Below, one piece after another: positions 59,432 through 64,000 of a stretch of DNA of 64,000 bases. Source of the DNA: Myxococcales bacterium (GTDB lineage Bacteria > Myxococcota_A > Polyangia > Polyangiales > JAFGIB01); the NCBI GenBank assembly GCA_029880325.1, contig JAOUOP010000043.1, positions 1 through 64,000 on the forward strand, read 5' to 3'. The position numbers were made by a program, and so were the translations under genes. Under the pieces are notes generated by a model that had not been told where the DNA came from, did not search any database, and saw only the letters and a list, made by a program, of their open reading frames with translations. Within the stretch, counting starts at the first letter, position 1, and the number at the start of each line of letters is the position of its first letter.

Positions 59432-60886
59432 ATGTTCGACACGTTCACCCAAACCCACCGCCGACGCGGCGCCCGCGGCGCGTTGTCGCTGTCCTTGTTG
59501 ATCGGGCTGGCCCATGGCTGCACGTCTGAAAAGGACCCGGCACCCCCTGCGACCATCGGCGCTGGCGGCGAGGCCAGCGCCGCTCCCACGACTGCCACCG
59601 GCGAGCCGGCGGAACTCTCGGTGGTGCATGTCGGCTCCGAAGTGCCCGCCGACGCCCCCAACGTCAGCACCCAGGACGCGGTCTCCGAAAGCCCCGCCGT
59701 CGAGGAAGGCCCGGTCGTCACCCCGCCCCCATCGGGCATGGAGCTGGACGCCTGCGATGACCCCACCCACGTCAATACCGGGCTCAAGGTCTATCCCTCG
59801 CGCCACTTCCGCTTCCACTACCTGCCCACGTCGGCGGCGGCCCAGGACATGGCCACATTGGTCGCTGCGCGCGAGTCGGCCTACGCCGTGATCCACTCCG
59901 CCCTGGGACTGGAAGCCGAGCCCAGCATCGACGTGTTCCTGTTGCCCAGCCGCGCAGCTGCCGAAGCCCGTGGCATGGAGGCAGGCGGGCTCGACCTGAC
60001 CCAGCGCCGCTACTACACGGTCTACGACGGCCACCAGCGCAGCGCCGAGAGCTATCGCTTCGGCCGCTACATCGCCGAAATCCTGGCCGATGCGGCCGCG
60101 GCCGAAGGCCATGGTGGCGAAGGTCGCGCGCTGCCCCTGCTCAGGGTCGGACTCGGCGAATACTTCGACCAGTCGCTGCGCGATCTGCACCGCGCCTATG
60201 CCGAGCGTCTGGTGCTCGGAGCCGAGGGCGAGCCCAGCATGGAGACGCTGTCGGACAGCGACGTCGCAGCCGAGGATCGGGCGCGCGCCGGTTCGCTGAT
60301 GCAGGAGCTGGTGGAGGCCATCGGTCTGCCGGGCGTGGCCGCCATGCTCGGCGCCACCGCGGTGCACGATCTCATCGGCGACGACTGCTTGCAGCACGAC
60401 AGCTTGGGCTGCGTGGGTGACGCCAGGGAACTCCGCAAGCTGCTCGACTATGGCTTGGTCAGCGCTTCCACCGAGCGTTGGGTCCAGATCGAGCGCGACT
60501 GGCAGGGCGCGGTCGAGCCGCTGCTCGAGGATTCGGTTGACGAGGTCGACCTGAGCGACTGGATCGCCATCGCCCGTGTCATCGAGGCCTCCACCGAGGC
60601 CATCAACCTCGGCGATACCCTGGCCTACCGCCAGACCATGGACGGCTACTACTGCGACCTGCAGGACGAGGACGCCCGCATGGTCACCGCCGGCCGGGCC
60701 GTCGACACCGCGGAGGTGATGGAAACGGAAGTGCACTCGATTCTCTCCACCGGTGTCGTCTCCTATCCGGCGGCCCGCGCCAGCACCGAGCGCGTGCTGG
60801 CCGATGGCAGCGTCGAGCAGGTCGTCTATGAGCTCGAGCACTTTCCTGTCGGTTGGCGCATCACCTGGGCATCCGACTGGCGCTGA
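59432..60886 (+). CDS. Lipoprotein with a degenerate peptidase-MA-like domain
   Basis: A 484-residue predicted lipoprotein. TGGAGG lies 7 nt before ATG 59432, and the leader ends LIGLAHGC. After a Pro/Ala/Glu-rich linker the core begins LKVYPSRHFRFHYLPTSAAA and has SIDVFLLPSRAAAEARG and LRVGLGEYFDQSLRDL, the order of segments seen in peptidase MA/gluzincin proteins. Where HExxH should be it reads RYIAEILADAAA, so zinc catalysis is not expected. The C-terminus is unassigned. It has its own terminator. Function unknown. Confidence 0.6.
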   Translation: MFDTFTQTHRRRGARGALSLSLLIGLAHGCTSEKDPAPPATIGAGGEASAAPTTATGEPAELSVVHVGSEVPADAPNVSTQDAVSESPAVEEGPVVTPPPSGMELDACDDPTHVNTGLKVYPSRHFRFHYLPTSAAAQDMATLVAARESAYAVIHSALGLEAEPSIDVFLLPSRAAAEARGMEAGGLDLTQRRYYTVYDGHQRSAESYRFGRYIAEILADAAAAEGHGGEGRALPLLRVGLGEYFDQSLRDLHRAYAERLVLGAEGEPSMETLSDSDVAAEDRARAGSLMQELVEAIGLPGVAAMLGATAVHDLIGDDCLQHDSLGCVGDARELRKLLDYGLVSASTERWVQIERDWQGAVEPLLEDSVDEVDLSDWIAIARVIEASTEAINLGDTLAYRQTMDGYYCDLQDEDARMVTAGRAVDTAEVMETEVHSILSTGVVSYPAARASTERVLADGSVEQVVYELEHFPVGWRITWASDWR

Positions 60887-60914
60887 GTTACCACGCTTCC
60901 ACCCGTCGCGTCGT

Positions 60915-60950
60915 GCGTCCCGTGGCTTCGGTCACGGGGCGCTTTTTTTT
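60915..60950 (+). terminator. Rho-independent terminator after the peptidase-MA-like lipoprotein
   Basis: GCGTCCCGTG (60915-60924) pairs with CACGGGGCGC (60933-60942; one T-G wobble) around an 8-nt loop, followed by eight T. Confidence 0.92.
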
Positions 60951-60993
60951 GCGAGTGCTTTCACCGGCCACGGCCAGCCGATATCGTGACGCC

Positions 60994-62484
60994 ATGGAAG
61001 CCTATGTCGATTGCGACGCCACCGAGCTGGCCGCACGGGTGCAAAAGGGGGAGCTGAGTCCGCTGGAGCTCGTCGAGCAGGCGATCGCGGCCATCGAAAA
61101 GGTCAACCCCGCGCTCAACGCCGTGGTGCATCGCCTCTACGACGACGCCCGCGAGCGCTGCCGACGCGAGCTGCCCCAGGGACCCTTTCGGGGCGTGCCG
61201 ATGGTGGTCAAGGACTTCGACGGCTTCGTCGCCGGGGCGCCTTTCACCGCCAGTTGTCGCTTCCTGGACGGCTGGGTGCCCGACCACGACTCCGAAGCCA
61301 TCGCGCGCCTGCGCAGGGCGGGCTTTGTCTTCGTGGCCAAGACCAACTGCCCCGAGCTGGCGATCATGGGCACCACCGAGCCGGCCTGGCGGGGGCCCAC
61401 GCGCAACCCCTGGAATACCGCCCACTCCAGCGGAGGATCGTCCGGCGGTTCGGGGGCGCTGGTGGCGGCGCGGGCTGTGCCGCTGGGTCATGGTGGCGAC
61501 GGCGGCGGCTCCCTGCGCATCCCGGGCTCGCACTGTGGGTTGATCGGCTTCAAGGCCACGCGCGGGCGCGTGCCCTTGGGGCCCGATCAGGGCGAGGGTT
61601 GGGGCGGCTACGTGCAGTGGGGTGGCTTGACGCGCAGCGTGCGCGACGCGGCGGCGCTGCTCGACGTGATGGCCGGCCCGATGCCGGGCGATCCCTATGC
61701 GGCTGCGCCCTTGCCCGGGCCCCTGGCCGACGAGGTGGGACGCGATCCGGGCAAGCTGCGCATCGCATTCCACCGCGGCGCGCTCTTCGGCCGCGGCATC
61801 CATCCGGACAACGCCGCCGGAGTGGACAAGGTCGCCGCCGAGCTCGCAAGCCTCGGTCATCACGTGGAGGAGGCCTGCCCCGACTTCGATCGGGTGGAGC
61901 TCGCGACCGCCTATTTGACGCAGGTGGCGGTGGGCATCGCCGCCGAGATCGCCGACATGGAGCGCTGGCGTGGACGCGAGGCGCGGCCCCAGGACTTCGA
62001 GCCCGCGACATTCTTTCTCAAGCAAATCGGTAGCGCCGTCTCCGCCCTCGAGCTGCAACAGGCGCGCGATGCGGTGCAGGTCGCTGGCCGCGCCTGCGCG
62101 GCGTTTCACGAGCGCTTCGACGTCTTCCTGTGCGCCACCACGGCCTATCCGCCGGTGCGCATTGGCGAGCTCGCCCTGGGCGCCGCCCAGAAGGCGGGCC
62201 TGGGCCTCTTGCGCGCGCTGCCGGCCAAGGCCGTCCTGCGCAAGGCGCTGTCGGTCTTCGCCGCCGAGTCCCTCGACAAGACTCCAAACACCCAGTTATT
62301 CAACCAAACCGGTCAACCCGCGATCAGCTTGCCCCTGCATCAGAGCCGCGACGGCTTGCCCCTGGGGATGCAGCTGGTGGCGCCCATGGGACGCGAGGAC
62401 CTGCTCGTGCGCCTTTCGGCGCAGCTCGAGACGGCGCTGCCGTGGGCGGCGCGGCGCCCGGCGGTGGTGGCCGGTGCCCGATGA
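60994..62484 (+). CDS. Amidase (amidase-signature family)
   Basis: A 496-residue hydrolase with the Ser-cisSer-Lys triad in amidase-signature order: Lys 73 (MVVKDFDG), cis-Ser 149 (HSSGGSSGGSGALVAA) and nucleophile Ser 173 (DGGGSLRIPGSHCGLIGFK). It hydrolyses an amide bond; the substrate is not evident. It is not an obvious GatA because no gatB/gatC adjoins it. No signal peptide. Its stop overlaps the corA-like ATG (ATGA). Confidence 0.9.
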   Translation: MEAYVDCDATELAARVQKGELSPLELVEQAIAAIEKVNPALNAVVHRLYDDARERCRRELPQGPFRGVPMVVKDFDGFVAGAPFTASCRFLDGWVPDHDSEAIARLRRAGFVFVAKTNCPELAIMGTTEPAWRGPTRNPWNTAHSSGGSSGGSGALVAARAVPLGHGGDGGGSLRIPGSHCGLIGFKATRGRVPLGPDQGEGWGGYVQWGGLTRSVRDAAALLDVMAGPMPGDPYAAAPLPGPLADEVGRDPGKLRIAFHRGALFGRGIHPDNAAGVDKVAAELASLGHHVEEACPDFDRVELATAYLTQVAVGIAAEIADMERWRGREARPQDFEPATFFLKQIGSAVSALELQQARDAVQVAGRACAAFHERFDVFLCATTAYPPVRIGELALGAAQKAGLGLLRALPAKAVLRKALSVFAAESLDKTPNTQLFNQTGQPAISLPLHQSRDGLPLGMQLVAPMGREDLLVRLSAQLETALPWAARRPAVVAGAR

Positions 62485-63683
62485 CAGCGAAGCGTGATGG
62501 TGTCAGACGCCGGGTTGGTGACGCCATCGGAGGCGCCATCGATGCGGCGGTGGATGGGGTTGGCGCCGCCGGTGAGCTTTTGGTCGATGTCTTGCGGCCG
62601 TCGAAGTTGTCGACCGCCTCGGTGCGCGGCAAGCAGGTGGCCCCGGGCTCGGCGGCAGGTGTCGAACACGCCGAAGGCGCGCAGACGCCGCCGCCCGAAG
62701 GCGCGGTGCGCTTCGTCGTCTGCGACTACAGCCCCGAGCGCCTCGAGCGGCACGAACCATCCCTGGACCAACTGCTCGCCGAGTCCCAGCCGCAGTGGGC
62801 GAAGGTGCGTTGGATCCGCGTCGAGGGGCTGCATTCCTACGTGATCAACGGGCTGCGCGAGCACTTCAACTTCAGCAGCCTGGCGGCCGAGGATGCGCTG
62901 CACAAACCCCAGCGGCCGCGCGCCGAGGCCTATGACGATCACCTTTTCATCGTCGGTCAGCTGTGGGAGGCGGGAGAGTCTGACGCAGGGCTTCAGCAGA
63001 TCAGTCTCTTTCTTTTCGACGGTCTCTTGCTCTCGTTTCAGGAGCAGCGAACGGGCATCTGGGATCCGATCGAAAAGCGTCTGCAACAGTCGAGCTCGAA
63101 CCTGCGCGGCGCCGACGCCAGCTACCTGGCCTACGCCCTGCTCGACACCATCGTCGACCACGATTTTCCAAACCTGGAGGCCTACGCCGAGCAGCTCGAT
63201 CAGCTCGAAGACGTGGTTCTCAAGGGCCGAGGGCTTGACGTGCTGCAGCAGATCCACGCGGTCAAGCACGGGCTGGCCGTGCGCCGTCGCATGTTGTGGC
63301 CGACGCGCGAGCTGGTGGTCGACCTGCGCCGCGACGATCAGGTCCTGATCTCGGCCGAGACCCGCGCCTACCTCGCCGATGTCCACGACCACTGCACCCA
63401 GCTCATCGACTTCGTCGAGACCCTGCGCGATCTGGCTTCGAGCTTGACCGATCTCCATCTCTCGATGATGAGCAATCGCACCAACGAGGCGATGCAGGTG
63501 CTGACCGTCATCGCGACGATCTTCATTCCGATCACCTTTCTGGCGGGCGTCTACGGCATGAACTTCAAGTACATCCCCGAGATGGAATGGCGCTACAGTT
63601 ATGCGGCCTTCTGGGCTCTGTGTGCGACGATCACCGGGGGGCTACTGTGGTACTTCCGGCGCCATGGTTGGTTTGGGCGCTGA
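62481..63683 (+). CDS. CorA-family divalent-cation channel
   Basis: A 400-residue protein with a longer than usual N-terminal extension (about 75 residues, low complexity). The cytosolic CorA domain includes AYDDHLFIVGQLWE and a long stalk helix. The two C-terminal membrane helices carry the selectivity motif GMN in VYGMNFKYIPEMEW. It should transport Mg2+ (or Co2+/Zn2+ in the ZntB branch; the GMN and acidic loop favour Mg2+). Coupled to the amidase gene by an ATGA overlap. Confidence 0.9.
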   Translation: MTAKRDGVRRRVGDAIGGAIDAAVDGVGAAGELLVDVLRPSKLSTASVRGKQVAPGSAAGVEHAEGAQTPPPEGAVRFVVCDYSPERLERHEPSLDQLLAESQPQWAKVRWIRVEGLHSYVINGLREHFNFSSLAAEDALHKPQRPRAEAYDDHLFIVGQLWEAGESDAGLQQISLFLFDGLLLSFQEQRTGIWDPIEKRLQQSSSNLRGADASYLAYALLDTIVDHDFPNLEAYAEQLDQLEDVVLKGRGLDVLQQIHAVKHGLAVRRRMLWPTRELVVDLRRDDQVLISAETRAYLADVHDHCTQLIDFVETLRDLASSLTDLHLSMMSNRTNEAMQVLTVIATIFIPITFLAGVYGMNFKYIPEMEWRYSYAAFWALCATITGGLLWYFRRHGWFGR

Positions 63684-63690
63684 GCCAGGA

Positions 63691-64000
63691 CTACAGCTCC
63701 ACGCGCAGACCCACCTTCGCGTCGATCACCTCCGCCGACGTCCGTTCCTTCAGCAGCTCGCCGAGGATTGTGCGCGGCTTGGGCTCGCCGTGCACCATGG
63801 CGATGCGCCGGAGGTTTCCCACGCGCGCAGTGCGTTTTGCAAAGTCCACCAGATCGCGCTGATCGGCATGGGCTGACAGTCCGTTGATGACGTGGATCTG
63901 GGCGTTGACGTCGCGCGGCACGCCCAGGACTTTGACTTCCCTGCGCCGCTCCACCAGCCGTCGGCCCAGGGTGTGTTGGGCCATGAAGCCCACGATCACG
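63691..64000 (-). CDS. C-terminal part of a beta-CASP metallo-beta-lactamase RNA-processing nuclease (partial)
   Basis: The visible last ~103 residues include MAQHTLGRRLVERRREVKVL and the RMMBL motif HVINGLSAHADQRDLVDF, with the metal-ligand His in SAHAD, then RRIAMVHGEPKPRTIL. This is the C-terminal third of CPSF73/YSH1-like bacterial nucleases of the YtkN/RMMBL type. The N-terminal metallo-beta-lactamase half (HxHxDH) is beyond the window. Convergent with corA, 7 nt apart. Confidence 0.85.
   Translation of the reverse strand, partial: VIVGFMAQHTLGRRLVERRREVKVLGVPRDVNAQIHVINGLSAHADQRDLVDFAKRTARVGNLRRIAMVHGEPKPRTILGELLKERTSAEVIDAKVGLRVEL

Overview
The window is GC-rich, densely coded DNA. 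Its gene families point to a Myxococcota (former deltaproteobacterial) chromosome. The indicators are lipoproteins with Ala/Gly/Pro-rich linkers, a membrane-anchored Ser/Thr kinase, an AgmX/PglI-type repeat lipoprotein, a DUF4388 plus TPR protein, a protein resembling TIGR04552, a cytochrome c/copper monooxygenase fusion and several hybrid histidine kinases. This placement is an inference from families; no rRNA or tRNA gene was seen. A possible transposase N-terminus lies at the left edge, and both window edges cut genes.

Layout. 1-5.7 kb (minus strand): edge fragment, Ser/Thr kinase, aroA, copper monooxygenase lipoprotein, AgmX-like lipoprotein. 6.0-10.4 kb (plus): a beta-propeller lipoprotein followed by an MbnP/MbnH pair. 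10.4-14.9 kb (minus): pstS-pstC-pstA-pstB-phoU behind a candidate Pho box. 15.1-16.8 kb: a small lipoprotein, a Cys-rich small protein and degraded sequence. 16.9-19.5 kb (minus): a three-gene ABC-2 transporter. 19.8-29.5 kb (minus): an APC permease fused to a stress-protein-like domain, a frameshifted remnant, then a surface-glycan or glycolipid cluster (DUF354, GT2, sulfotransferase, deacetylase, UPF0104 membrane protein, GT39). Two 172-bp copies of one repeat family flank this stretch. 29.9-32.8 kb: an ExbD-like lipoprotein, a DUF4349 gene with an unresolved N-terminus and a small lipoprotein. 32.9-38.8 kb (minus): a seven-gene stressosome operon with a globin-type RsbR. 38.9-47.0 kb: a TIGR04552-like protein, a possible 50-residue membrane peptide, a Lon lacking its catalytic serine, a HELAH membrane metallopeptidase with TPRs, and a DUF4388 protein. 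47.0-49.9 kb (plus): fetAB-type ABC genes and an MFS exporter. 50.0-56.9 kb: DUF4230, an XRE regulator with an operator-like region, a hybrid kinase, an SH3 lipoprotein and a slipin/NfeD pair. 57.0-64 kb: small helical proteins, a Leu-Gly-repeat protein whose C-terminus matches the magnetosome protein Mms6, a degenerate peptidase-like lipoprotein, an amidase, CorA and the end of a beta-CASP nuclease.

The most striking locus is 57.5-59.2 kb. A strong Fur-box-like palindrome lies 76 nt before a gene encoding a protein with 22-residue tandem repeats, an Ala/Thr/Lys-rich spacer, a GTIW-(LG)n-GP membrane segment and a short acidic tail. That is the architecture of the iron-biomineralisation protein Mms6 from Magnetospirillum. 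No other magnetosome gene is visible, so this may be an iron-handling protein outside a classical magnetosome island. Other notable points are the Ser-to-Ala change in the Lon active site (A683), the stressosome wired to a histidine kinase with an RsbT-like N-terminus, and the 172-bp dispersed repeat.
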